Assembly (NCBI RefSeq): GCF_000003815.2
Contig: NC_049990.1
Span: 19,128,494-19,176,583 of the forward strand
Source of the DNA: Branchiostoma floridae
Taxonomy: Eukaryota; Chordata; Leptocardii; Amphioxiformes; Branchiostomatidae
DNA length: 48,090 nucleotides
Reading direction: 5' to 3'
A program made the translations under genes and the position numbers. Of this stretch, positions 1 to 11,144 are shown one piece after another (within the stretch, counting starts at the first letter, position 1; every line of letters begins with the position of its first letter). The notes beneath the pieces were generated by a model. It did not search any database, was not told where the DNA came from, and saw only the letters and a program-made list of their open reading frames with translations.

Positions 1-477
1 CTGTATGTATGGCATGACTAAATAGCAATGATTGTTGATTGAGTTTCAGTATGTTGTGTTTTATGAATTTTGTTGCATTCGTACTGATTCATATGGTTGG
101 GATAATGATTAAGTGTTGATGATGATGGTTTCATTGATAGCTGTTCGGGTACCGGTTTGTTTGATATATACTTAAAGTGAGAAAACAAAAGTAAACTTAA
201 GCTTGCACTTTGTGTAATGCTTATGCCATTGATTGCCTCAGTCTTATTTGCAATAGGAAGGTTGGCGGTTGTCGAAGCATGTTTCCAAAACTCGCATCTT
301 ACCAATGCCTCTAATATGCTTGTTGAAAAGTTGTAACTGTTGTTTAGCGATTCTGCATTGCAATACATGCAGCTATGTTTGTCAAAGAGTATAGAGATAC
401 GCACGTGTCGAAAAAGATTGTGAAAGTGCTTTTTATAGCTTTGACTGCCCCTTTGTTGCATTTTGCTTGCCTTGCAG
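1..477. other. Upstream sequence of gene A, no exon recognised
   Basis: This should be intron of gene A ahead of its duplicated loop-F exons. The preceding Cys-loop exon (83 nt in genes B and C, with a FPMD motif) is not visible here on either strand, so the 5' half of gene A lies outside the window. The last bases form a usable acceptor (ttgccttgcag) at 477. Confidence 0.6.
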
Positions 478-609
478 TTAGCCACAGCACAAGAGACATA
501 GTTCTAGAGTGGGCGGACCCGCCTATCATACTGGCTGACGACATACAACTGCCTGAGTACAAGGTCTTGAGCACCACGCCAGAAAGATGCGATGCGGTTC
601 GTCGAATAG
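478..609 (+). CDS. Gene A loop-F exon, copy a
   Basis: 132 nt, entered in phase 1 (2 nt complete a codon) and left with 1 nt, flanked by ttgcag and gtagat. It encodes [15 protein letters not shown]... through [10 protein letters not shown], the beta8-beta9/loop-F segment; its single Cys is the first Cys of the loop-C disulfide. If the previous exon ends in t, as in genes B and C, the junction codon is TTT (Phe), the loop-B aromatic. Copy b lies 86 bp downstream with the same length and phases. Confidence 0.88.
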
Positions 610-3600
610 GTAGATATCATGTTTCTCAAACTAAACCATTCTTTATTCTCCTATCATCCCACGTCATTTTGTGTTGCTCCATTCACCTGCTGTAGTCAGT
701 CACACTACCATGGATATCGATCTCAAATGGAGTGAAGTGCCGTTGATTCTGAATGAGGCTATCAGCCTCCCGGAGTTCCGGATCCTCGGTGTGGATTCTA
801 AGAGGTGTGATGCTACCAGAGAGATAGGTAGGACAGTTCTAATATGATTAAACAGTCTCAAACATGTACTAGAGATTTGTGTTCTGTAGTTAGCATCCTT
901 TAGTGATATATTGTAGTGTATTTTTAGTGTAGTGACTTTCTTGATGTGTCTCGAACATTATTAACCGTAGTTACATATAGCACTCTTTATTAGCGACAGA
1001 ATGTAGTGTAGTGACTTTCTTGATGTTCCTCGAACATACTTAACCGTAGATAGCACTCCTAAGCAATAGCTTGTGGTGCCTTGTAGTGACTTTCTTGATG
1101 TGTCTCAAACATTCTAACCTTTTTACACACAAAATCGTTACAAAACATTTACAGCCTCTCTAGTACCACTAGTGATGTAGCGATTGCCAGTGAATGTCTC
1201 ACGTAAATGGCAAAGCATAGCAATTGCAATAGGCTATCATTTATTCACAGTTATCCGTAGTAATGCATTTGTAACAAGACCACGGAGCCAGCTGAAAAAT
1301 AATACATTCAGAACGATTGCAAATAATACAACATTCGATGACCAGGACTGCTATCAGTGCAAATTTATTACTCCAGGATTACAGCTGCATGGGAATTTGC
1401 ATAGCTGGAAATCAGCCAGGGGTCTTTGAAATATCTTTCTATTGTAAGAGGCTGCCGGAACAAAGGACACCGAACTGCACAGGAACTCTGAATGAAGAAT
1501 AGCTTGGGCATAATGGATATAAAGTGCACACGTATTGACATATGGCATTTTGTCCGTTTGGTCATGCCTTGTTGCTTGAATTGCGCTTGATTCATACCTT
1601 CATCTCTCCTTTCCAAACTCATTATATTCATGTCGACACCTATGGATCTACAATGTCAATGAAGGAATGCCAGGCTCAATTGTTTTAGTATGAGATCGTA
1701 ACGCTTTTCTCCTCTACAGTTACAAAACATTGTACCAAATGCATGTCACTTGATCAAGACAATTCAATGTAATCGTGTAGCATATTCTACTATTCCTTTA
1801 TCACGCATGCAAGTACATGAAATTATGCATGTACATTACATGCAACGAATTTATTTGAAAGGAAACTACATATCGGCCAGCTGTGTTTTAACTTACCAAA
1901 ACTGCTGCCATGTTCTACGATGAAACATTCTTCTGCAGGCACATTTTCTTGCCTGGAAGGGCGGTTCAGAATGGTCCGCAGGATGGGCTACTACATCATA
2001 CAGACATATATACCAAGGTTATTATTCTCATAATATGTATTGCGATGATTAACATTTTATGCATTTATATCTTAGCTATTTGTCTCGTGAATTGCTTTCC
2101 CATAGATAAGGCTGTGTCCAACCTCCTAAAGTATTGCAGGTTGACATACGTATACTACCTATGGAATGGCGCTATTCTGATAAGTGATAGTTTGTACCTT
2201 GTGTAGGCAAATAGTCGTCTGCGGATAACCTCAAGCCAACCGTACACACTTAACGCTAGTTCACTTTTATCCGTGGGGTACCCCATATTCGTTGTTTTTA
2301 AAGAACAGGGTATCTAGGTTTATCAAGTCGATGGATATTGAAATATTTTGAAATTAACCACAATATTTTGAAAATTTAATATGTTTAAAACCACCGCCCG
2401 TGGACGTGATATCTGCAAATAGACAGCTTTCAAAACAAGGGATTTAGGTTACCCAGCTGATAATGTGAACTAGCGTTACATCACATATTCAGAAAAGACG
2501 CTGAAGCCTTCTGTCAGAACGTTCTCCAAGCCCACCACCAGACTAGTTTATCGTTCTGTGTGGCTTCTTCAATGGTCAGAACTCGAATGAAGTTTGTACC
2601 TTTTGTATTTCACTTGGTTATTAGTTTGTTGATTAAGGTTGTTTGTTTGGTGTTTTGATAGTATTCTGATCGTGATCCTGTCGTGGCTGACGTTTTGGAT
2701 CAGTCCTGAGATCGCACCTGCTCGTGTGGCGCTCGGCATCACCACCGTGCTGACATCTACCACCTTTACAGCCATCAACAGAAGCACCATGCCCAGGTAA
2801 ACCATATTAAGGATATGCAAATTATGAACCGTATCGCTTAGACACAGGTTTTAGGTATACTATGTTTCAACTGGCTTCCTAAGGGTAAAATGGCATTCAT
2901 CCTTTCTTATTTTTCTTATTCAAGAAATGTAGACGTTGTCAAAACAATGTAAATTTTGTGATTTTTTTAGCCCATCAACAATGTTTCAAGATGTTTTAAC
3001 CCTAATCAGACCGGGCTTTTTTGGTCATCCCTGGACCGGGGGGGGGGGGGGGGCTTTTGAGGCCCTCCACTTTGAAGTCCAATAACTCTAAAACGACGGG
3101 CCATAGGGCCACTAAATTTTCAGGACATAATGTCGACATAATATCTGACGTGTATTTGACGTTTGACGTTACGCTGACGTAAGATGACGTAATTATGACG
3201 TCATCAATTTGATTATATGGGCCGGACCCATGAAAAAAGGGTATTCTCAGAAAACTTCAAGATATGCTACAAAAATGTAACAACAAGTGCAGATAACAGA
3301 ATAATAATGTTTATTACGACTTGCGTTGCCAATAGCAACATCAATGACGTCAAAATGACGTCATAAAATGACGTCATGCACATCTAAGATACGAGTTGGG
3401 CTCCGCCATATTATATCGACCACCTCGAATTTTTGAAAATACTTTTTTTGCAGCAAATAACCACAAAGGGCAATGGAAATAGACTAGATTCATTCATTTA
3501 GATGGTTTTTGATGAAAAAATACCAGGTGGTTACAAATTTTAAGGGATAATTAGCTAATTATTCTTGATCTGGACATACGGTCCGCCATCTTGGATTTTG

Positions 3601-6600
3601 GGCTGATGACGTCATCAAATTAGCATAATTTATGCATATATAATTATGAAAGATATGCTAAGTAATATAACACTAGGCGCCCTCGCGGTCATTACACNNN
3701 NNNNNNNNNNNNNNNNNNNNNNNNNNNNNNNNNNNNNNNNNNNNNNNNNNNNNNNNNNNNNNNNNNNNNNNNNNNNNNNNNNNNNNNNNNNNNNNNNNNN
3801 NNNNNNNNNNNNNNNNNNNNNNNNNNNNNNNNNNNNNNNNNNNNNNNNNNNNNNNNNNNNNNNNNNNNNNNNNNNNNNNNNNNNNNNNNNNNNNNNNNNN
3901 NNNNNNNNNNNNNNNNNNNNNNNNNNNNNNNNNNNNNNNNNNNNNNNNNNNNNNNNNNNNNNNNNNNNNNNNNNNNNNNNNNNNNNNNNNNNNNNNNNNN
4001 NNNNNNNNNNNNNNNNNNNNNNNNNNNNNNNNNNNNNNNNNNNNNNNNNNNNNNNNNNNNNNNNNNNNNNNNNNNNNNNNNNNNNNNNNNNNNNNNNNNN
4101 NNNNNNNNNNNNNNNNNNNNNNNNNNNNNNNNNNNNNNNNNNNNNNNNNNNNNNNNNNNNNNNNNNNNNNNNNNNNNNNNNNNNNNNNNNNNNNNNNNNN
4201 NNNNNNNNNNNNNNNNNNNNNNNNNNNNNNNNNNNNNNNNNNNNNNNNNNNNNNNNNNNNNNNNNNNNNNNNNNNNNNNNNNNNNNNNNNNNNNNNNNNN
4301 NNNNNNNNNNNNNNNNNNNNNNNNNNNNNNNNNNNNNNNNNNNNNNNNNNNNNNNNNNNNNNNNNNNNNNNNNNNNNNNNNNNNNNNGAATAAGGTTAAG
4401 CAGTATCTCACTAGGCTGCGGCACATTAGCGGCTTCGCTGCATCCTGAATATTATTAATGTGTTATAGTATACCCTTAACTTTATAATGGGAACACCATG
4501 CAAAATATACAAGAATGACCAACGAGTCAGCAACAACAAAGAGCAAAGTGAGTGAAAAGATGATTTTTGTTCTGTCTGAAATTTGTTGATCATTCTGTTA
4601 AATAGCACGCCCTGTCACCAACGTGTCGCAGCTTTAGTGAGATGTCCGTTTTAAAAAAGAACAACTATTTTGCCTAATCTTTAGATGTTTTCCAGTGTAT
4701 TATCAATGAGATTACACATTTATTTTCTCCATAGATTCTCCTACGTGAGAGCAATAGACATCTGGCTTCTGGCGTGTTCGTTCTTCATCTTCGCCGCTCT
4801 GGTTGAATTTGCGGCCGTTCACTTTCTCTTTAAACGGCACAAGAAGTTCGGCTTCTCCGGTAGGCTCAGAAGGTTTCTGGGCATAGAACAGACTCCACCG
4901 GAGGGAGTTGAGGAGGTGAGCATATTTTTTCTAAACTTGGGTGTTCACTCCACTATAATAAAGAAAGTTCATTTGCAAGTTCATGCCCGTAGGCAAGTAC
5001 ATGATGTACATATAATGCAACCTGGTCGTTATGGAACAGTCATGGGACTTACGTAGCCAAGAAATAATAGAGAAAAAATGTAATTAATCAACTGCATGTT
5101 GGAATGAATCCACTTTTATGTTATTCTGCCATGTATCTTTAAAAGTTATTCTCCAAGCACAGGTTTTGGGGTGGGTGGTTTGTAGTTGCTGGGATATTTC
5201 TGACTGCTAAAAGGGAGGGAGTGCCCAAACCTACTATCTTCGGCCGAAACCACTGTTTGGAGAATATCTAAAAGTATCAAAGTCATTGTCGTAATAATCA
5301 ATAATGACTAGTATTGCAGCACTCATGTGACGATCTTGGACTAAACATGATTTGCATTTGAATCGCATAAATATCATAAGTTTCACGCACCATTTCATGC
5401 TTGCACTTTTTTTGTTAGTAAAAATTTCAAAGATATGGGTGGGTACCGGTACGCTGTACCGGTACCAACCCGGTTTTTCTTATTGGGCCGGTACAGAAAA
5501 ACCGGACCTGAAAAAAATCGGCGGACCGGATGTTGGACCAATTGGAAAATGAACAGATTACATGATCAGTCATTCACACGTTTGGGGGCTCACAGGTCGA
5601 GAAAAATAACAAGACTTCTTTGTAGCGAAATAGACCATTGTTTTGAGTATCTTTCATTCGCAAGTTTTCACATACTGACCTGGACCTGATCTTCTGAACC
5701 TAAACCGGACCTGGACCTGAATTTTCTGCACCGGTACCCACCCCTATTCAAGGACCATCGCCCAAATGCTCACATACACAGTACCATGGTGTTTACTTTT
5801 GTTTATTTTGCTAACTCCTTGGACGGCCGAACATGTATTCTCAGCTCATTCTGTTACCCAACAGGTCGAACTAAAACCTTCAGCTTCCGCCCACTCGGAA
5901 CGCTTACTGTTAGGAGGAGGACACACGGAGGTAACTGCAGCTGCCAGGCCTAACTCACATATCATAGTACTCCACGTAACAATGATTAAAGCACCTAACG
6001 TAATGCCTGCAAAGCCTATAAGTGAAGGAGCAATTACAATTTTAGCTTCATGGAATGCTGAATAAAACAAATCAAATGTGGTCTAGTGGTCTGTTCTTTG
6101 TTGTAGAATTTGAACATTGTTCCGACACATAGAAAACACCAGGAATTTTCAGTCGATCTTGCTGATTTCCTCAAATGCCTAAGTCACCCCGCTGATTGAC
6201 TGGAAACCAGAAGTGTGATGACGTCAGGAGTGAATCAAAAGTGGCAGAAAGCCGGGCTCTACCAACGTTAAGATTTAGAGAGGATTGTGTTGGAGCAAAG
6301 CTCAAATTTTACAACTACAACTGGTTAAACCAAAACAGATATGAATTTCATTTGAAGCTCACTTTGTAATTGAAGCGTACTCGATATGAAAGTGATATGA
6401 TTGACAGGCTTTCAATCAGGGCGTAACATGCGAATCTCTCATTTTTAAGATACGACTTGAGAACGCCGAGCCCAAGCCTGCTGAGCCTACCGAAGAAGAG
6501 AAACACCACCGCACCCTTGAAGAGCTCAGGGCTCTTTATCAAAAGCGTGCCCGCAGGATAGACTTGGCGGCACGGATCCTCTTTCCCCTGGTTTTCTGCG

Positions 6601-6650
6601 TCTTCAACATTGTCTACTGGGGCATCTTTCTGCCACAGTATGAAGGATGA
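478..6650 (+). CDS. Gene A: glycine-receptor-like Cys-loop chloride channel subunit, 3' part
   Basis: Exons 478-609 or 696-827 (alternative), 1939-2017, 2662-2796, 4735-4915 and 6450-6650 join in consistent phases. They encode loop F, loop C, M1 to M4 and a stop. Seen: Cys pair 11 residues apart across the loop-F/loop-C exon junction, [10 protein letters not shown] at the start of M1, PAR at the M2 entrance, [11 protein letters not shown] before M3, RARRID before M4. Known: this layout is typical of pentameric anion channels of the glycine/GABA-A class in the plasma membrane, where ligand binding opens a chloride pore. The second Cys pair favours glycine receptors over GABA-A receptors. Odd points: the first exon is duplicated, and the N-terminal exons are off the left edge. 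An N gap lies in the M2-M3 intron. The agonist is not determined; the loop-C Tyr of vertebrate GlyR (Y202) is Arg here. Confidence 0.9.
696..827 (+). CDS. Gene A loop-F exon, copy b (tandem duplicate)
   Basis: 132 nt, acceptor ctgtag, donor gtagga, same phases as copy a. It encodes [15 protein letters not shown]... through [10 protein letters not shown]. By hand count 22 of 44 residues match copy a, including the W, LPE and CDA landmarks. No stop or frameshift is present, so it looks functional. The differences fall between the conserved LPE and the Cys and around the tip of loop F, as expected of alternative ligand-site cassettes. Confidence 0.88.
926..1120 (+). repeat. Three direct repeats of about 75-79 bp in gene A intron
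   Basis: The string agtgactttcttgatg recurs at 931, 1010 and 1085, each followed by cctcgaacat or tctcaaacat and, in the first two copies, by ttaaccgtag and a tagcactc block. Periods are 79 and 75 bp. The array lies just after the duplicated loop-F exons. No coding potential seen. Confidence 0.85.
1939..2017 (+). CDS. Gene A exon: loop C and start of M1
   Basis: 79 nt, acceptor ttctgcag, donor gttatt (weak beyond the GT). It encodes [10 protein letters not shown]..., then [13 protein letters not shown]. The Cys pairs with the Cys of the preceding loop-F exon, 11 residues upstream. The same 79-nt exon is found in genes B and C. It leaves with 2 nt (ag) that form Ser with the next exon. Confidence 0.9.
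2662..2796 (+). CDS. Gene A exon: M1-M2 pore exon
   Basis: 135 nt. It encodes the rest of M1 ([14 protein letters not shown]), the M1-M2 linker PEIAPAR and the M2 pore helix [13 protein letters not shown], ending SRSTMPR-type at the M2-M3 loop (here NRSTMPR with the next exon). PAR at -2' to 0' is the anion-selectivity signature. Position 2' is Ala, 6' Thr and 9' Leu. Confidence 0.93.
2990..3697. repeat. Dispersed repeat rich in TGACGTCA motifs with a poly-G tract
   Basis: Intronic, non-coding. After an uninterrupted G run near 3039-3053 comes a segment in which TGACGT/ACGTCA recurs many times (about 3150-3200, 3345-3385, 3605-3615). It runs into the assembly gap and seems to resume after it (4388-4455). 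It looks like one mobile or satellite-like element rather than an enhancer, but each TGACGTCA is also a full CREB/ATF site. Confidence 0.5.
3698..4387. other. Assembly gap, 690 N
   Basis: Run of N in the M2-M3 intron of gene A. The exons on both sides join in phase without it, so no coding exon is required in the gap. Confidence 0.99.
4735..4915 (+). CDS. Gene A exon: M3 and start of intracellular loop
   Basis: 181 nt, acceptor ctccatag, donor gtgagc. It encodes [17 protein letters not shown]..., the M3 helix ending [14 protein letters not shown], then the first part of the M3-M4 loop ending PPEGVEE. Ends in phase 0, matching the phase-0 start of the M4 exon, as in genes B and C. Confidence 0.92.
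5437..5744. mobile_element. MITE-like element with ACCGGTACC inverted ends
   Basis: The left end GGGTGGGTACCGGTAC at 5437 is mirrored by GCACCGGTACCCACCC ending at 5743-5744. The interior (about 308 bp) is rich in accggacct/aaccgg words and carries no transposase frame. TAT flanks both sides, which may be a short target duplication. It sits in the last intron of gene A. Confidence 0.7.
6450..6650 (+). CDS. Gene A terminal exon: end of M3-M4 loop, M4 and stop
   Basis: 201 nt, acceptor ttttaag, stop TGA at 6648. It starts with a Glu/Pro-rich stretch ([12 protein letters not shown]), then [18 protein letters not shown], the M4 helix [13 protein letters not shown] and a short extracellular tail. 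RARRID before M4 is shared by all three genes of the cluster and by glycine receptors. The M3-M4 loop is short, as in invertebrate anion channels. Confidence 0.93.
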   Translation: MRLENAEPKPAEPTEEEKHHRTLEELRALYQKRARRIDLAARILFPLVFCVFNIVYWGIFLPQYEG

Positions 6651-9600
6651 TGGAACTAAACAATTCACGATTACTTAGTTTGTGGTGCATACCCGGTAAA
6701 CCTCCGTATGGCGTAACACTTACTGAAGACTACAAGCTGCGTGTCTGGTCAGATTTATTTGATCCACTCACACCGGGAAGGACTCACTACTCTCTTTACG
6801 ATAAACGTGGTGGGTTGAGCTTGAGATTGGGCTGTCCTCGAACTTGGGACCTCCATTTAACGTCCTATCCGAGGAATACTAGGGGATATATTGATAGTTC
6901 TAGAAGATTTTTATGTTGGATATGTGGCATGGGCAGTATAGGTGATGTCAAGAAATGAAACTGTTGTGATGGTAAAGACTATGCAAAGCATACCAACATG
7001 AAAATACCGGAACGCGTCTTTTCAAGTTAAACGGATACGGAGTGGATATGATATTAAATTATCTTCTGTAAATATGATAGAAAGGACTGGACCAATGGTT
7101 GGGGCAGACGTCATCATTCGACGTATGATTGACAGCTGTTCACGTCCGATATATTGAGTAGATGACAACAGCATAAACCGATGAATTGGTTATTGTTGAT
7201 TGATTTTGACAAGGCACGAACATTGATTGTTGTTGATGCATGCTTTCTGCTTGGCATATTGTTTTTGATGAAGGTTATACTAGTGGCCGTGTAACACTAT
7301 GTCGGTCACGAATATTGCGGATGTGCTGGTATATGAAGGAAGGTGTATATGAATGGTCTCTCATAAATTGTCATGTAACGTTGTGTATACTGAAAGTATA
7401 GGTAAATTGGTTTGGGAATTTCGTGTATGGAAATTGTATGACGAGAAGAAAGGTGATATTTTGTCCTCTTTGTATATCTTTATCTACTCATTGTGAATGA
7501 ATGAATGTTTGATTTTAGCACAAATTTTTTCATAGGTAAAAAAAACTATTACCCTATGTTGGAAGAGAATTCATTTAAAACTTCATGCGAGTGCTTTATT
7601 TTCTGTGTCATGTATATGTAAAACCACTGTCTAATATGTTAATTTTTTCTTATAGTAATTTTCGCTACCAAAATTGCAAGCAGTCATAATCATATTCGTT
7701 GCAATATCTTGCAATACCCATCGTTGTCCCTTAGGAACTTTGAAACAAATGCAATGTGACAGTATGTACATATCAATTGATAAAGCTTATCAATTCTTAT
7801 TTCATAACTACATGTCATGTGAATAGAATTATTATGGTAAAAGAAGATTGTCCTTTACTAGGAAGATCGTATTAGAGGTTACAGGTTCCAAATAACATGA
7901 GTTGTGAAATCCACTGGGTGATACCATGCCACAACATCAATATGTCAACTTGGCGATTCAAAAGTTCAAAAGGTCTTGAATTGAAAAACAATAATGTCAA
8001 ACTGTTCATTATGAATTATGATGGAGGATTTAAAGAAGGTGGTGATTATTTTTTCAGGTATTGTTGTGTACTCTTAGTGACTACCAAGTATTCGAGATAC
8101 AAAAACGGCTTATGACAGCCTAAACTTTGAAACCTGTTTTTTTTTATTTCATAGTTCAATTTTTACTCCAAAGAACCAACGTTATGTGTCTTTATTATTG
8201 ATAAACAATATAAAACACAATAGAGCGTAGCTATACTTACCCATATACCCAACCTGGCCTCTGTCCCTTGATCCGGAATGAACTGTCTGTCAGACTCCTA
8301 GTCAATTAAGACACGTTGACTAAATTCCTTATCTAAATTCATGAACTCCTTTGAAATATACCACCTAGCTTTAGCCACCCTGCCGATTAGATAATTTGCT
8401 CATCAAAACACCCTTAACCTAGAATTGGGAACCAAACATAATACTTTCAGTGCGATCAAGTGGCCTGCATTTAACTTCTAGCATGTCTGAAAATTGAAAA
8501 AAAAGGACAGTGACCTTATTCTTTCATGGCTAACATTAACATCGAGCTGATGTTCTTTGTAGGATCAGAAAGATATGTGGCACCTTTGGGGCAAATCGAT
8601 TTTGTATCAAAGCAGGTGCGATAAATGTCATCCACAGTGGTTTTTAACGACCATTCGTGATCGATGTGTGTCTGGGTATATCTTCCATATGCTTTATCCA
8701 TAATAGCCAGCCCCATTTAACGTTATTTGTGTCATTCACAATTGGTACTAATTGCAATGGTGAGACTATTGGTCACATCAGCATTTCCTTAATGTTGACA
8801 TCTAATACATTTATCCTTAGGCTATAATGAAATTCAGGGTCATACGAACCTATTTATGTCTTTAGGAATAAGCATCAATTATCTCTTTCAGTCATGGATA
8901 TCGATAGAATTTGTAATTCAATATCCTTTAGACAATATGCTTACTGACACCAACTATGTAGCACAGATACTATGAAATACGATTTTATGTCATACTGTTG
9001 GAATGTATTAAGTATGATGGGAAAGAATCGTTATATCATTTCAAAGGGGCGAAGAGATGATGAAAAGGCGTTTAATGGATCCGTGCAGAGATGGTCTCAA
9101 ATGTCCACAGGTCGTTTTGATTTACTTCCCATGTAGGGCAAATTACTACGTACGCATGACTGGCAGCGGTGTATGGATATTGTGAGTACGATTGTAAGAC
9201 ATATTTTGCTTTCATGCCCGCCAATAGGATTTTAGTGTTACAAATGAAATATTCTCGTACTAATACATTTTCATGCAAGAAAGACATTTTTGCACTTCCC
9301 TGACAAAAAAAATGTTTAATTTCTTCCAGAAATACAATATACAGGTCTTAAAATCATTTTCTGAAGTAGGGTGTTAATCAGCAAGAGTGAAAAAAAACCC
9401 GCAATACTTGGCCAGGGCACTTATGGAATTAGAATCCTCTAGAAAATTGCAATGGACGACCCGATGAAAGTATTAAGATGACAGCCAATACATATTGATA
9501 TTTTTAATTAAGTCTGGGAGAGAGCGATTGGTGTTGTGCCAATGTGGAGAACGTTATCTCCTTTGACAGATAATAAAAGTTAATGTACCATCCAGGGGTG

Positions 9601-10599
9601 GGGCTGCAATCTTTTATAGTATGACATGATTGAAATGATGGTATTCATGTGGGGCCTACATCTGATCTTCACGTAGACAATAACGGCATCTAGAGTCACT
9701 TTCTGCCCTTTTCTGTATAGTAAAAGTCTTCTTAAATTGAAACGTATGGTGTTGTAACATGTCGTCCAGGTCTAGGACAGGCAAACTTTAAACGAACCAG
9801 GGACGTTTTTGCCACGCACATATCTAATATGATTTCTCTTCAAAATATTATTTCATTGTCTTTATTTTCTATCTATTTCATACACACATATTTACGGACA
9901 TTGGAAAAGAATTATTCATATCAAGAGGCATTCGTTTAAAATCATCATCCTTTCTTGAAAAAGGTAATAAGATATTTTCATTCTACATGCAACGCTCATT
10001 GGGTAATGAATATATATACCATCTAATATAGTATATTTTCATATAGATGTAAAAATACCAGTATGTGTCATCTGTCTTTATTTACCCATCTTATTTACAT
10101 TTTATTACCTGGAAACTTGCTGATATTACCAAGCATAAATGTTTATGATCAACAATTGGGATGCACTTCATTCATCTTTATATGTCTACTAAGAATCTAA
10201 TATATTGCAGATGCACCCCTAAATCGTTACATGTTTTAAAAATCGGTACAATAGATACAGAAGGAAGCCTTAACGAACGTGCCTTTGATTGGTTATAGTG
10301 ACATAGATTTAATTCAACTACACAACTGAGGGTGCTGACAGCACATTGATGAAAGGTTATATTTGATGTGATATGTTTTGATGCCAACCGTAGATAATGA
10401 ATTTTTAGGTAGCAGAAACAGTAACAGGCACCATTGACTCTTTGACCAATCGACTGTAACAAATATCTTTTGCGTTATCACCAAATCCACCCATAATCCA
10501 CGCAAAAGTCATGAAGTTCCCAGGATTATACACTTTATAGTCGTATATCTAGTAATCTAATGGTTTACTCTCGTTGATGCAATATTATCATATAGCCAG
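6651..10599. other. Gene A 3' UTR and intergenic region between genes A and B
   Basis: About 4 kb of AT-rich sequence. The proximal part should hold the gene A 3' UTR, but I did not find a convincing AATAAA close to the stop. The open frames here (for example near 6647-6958, 7897-8115 and 8516-8716) lack recognisable domains and look like chance frames. No repeat with clear ends seen. Confidence 0.5.
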
Positions 10600-11082
10600 G
10601 CGCCGCGGACCAATCAGGAGGCCCTGTTCCACGTTGGTTATGACGCCGTAACACGTAGATTCAGNNNNNNNNNNNNNNNNNNNNNNNNNNNNNNNNNNNN
10701 NNNNNNNNNNNNNNNNNNNNNNNNNNNNNNNNNNNNNNNNNNNNNNNNNNNNNNNNNNNNNNNNCATATACACCTCGGGCCGGGGCATTAACCCTTTATT
10801 CTTCGTTTCAAGTGTTTTGCATATGAATGCATTACGTAATCGTGAGCAGCTAGGTAGAAACCCGCATAGTATATACAATGGTTGGCCCCTACGTAATCAG
10901 TGCTCTTCTCCCGAGTGACGACTGGTCTATCCCTCATCTTAAATATCCGTCTGACAGAGGGCGGAGCTCGGTGCGGGGTACATAAAATTCCTCGCGGTTG
11001 TTTTAACCCAGCACTTCGGCCCAAGCCACATCGGGTTTCGGGTGAGAGGCCGGTAGTGGACTGCACTACCAGTACTACCACC
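10600..11082 (+). promoter_or_regulatory. Putative promoter and 5' UTR of gene B
   Basis: CCAATCAG (CCAAT box, NF-Y type) lies at 10610 in a short GC-rich patch (aggcgccgcgg). A 100-N gap follows, then a GC-rich stretch leading without interruption to the gene B start codon. The reading frame is open upstream of the chosen ATG back to another ATG at 10900, so the 5' UTR reading depends on the signal-peptide argument. The transcription start site is not visible. Confidence 0.45.
10665..10764. other. Assembly gap, 100 N
   Basis: Exactly 100 N, a usual placeholder for a gap of unknown size. It falls in the presumed promoter of gene B, so regulatory sequence may be missing. Confidence 0.99.
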
Positions 11083-11144
11083 ATGGACAGGATGGGCCTC
11101 ATGTGGGGATTTCTTCTACTGACAACAGTACTACTGATGGGACT
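11083..11144 (+). CDS. Gene B exon 1: signal peptide
   Basis: The start is ACCACCATGG, a near-perfect Kozak context. The peptide [20 protein letters not shown] is a typical secretion signal. The donor gtaagt follows after 2 nt of a split codon. An in-frame ATG at 10900 would add 61 residues and bury the signal, so 11083 is preferred. Confidence 0.88.

Noticed and set aside
375-695. 106-codon open frame with hydrophobic start leading into the loop-F exon
   Set aside because: The hydrophobic part is intron read through the acceptor at 477, and the tail runs past the donor at 610. Only 478-609 matches the receptor family.
3039-3053. G run as a functional quadruplex
   Set aside because: It is a homopolymer prone to assembly error with no conserved context; nothing more than composition supports it.
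3630-4458. Long open frames of 244-270 codons on both strands
   Set aside because: They consist almost entirely of N in the assembly gap.
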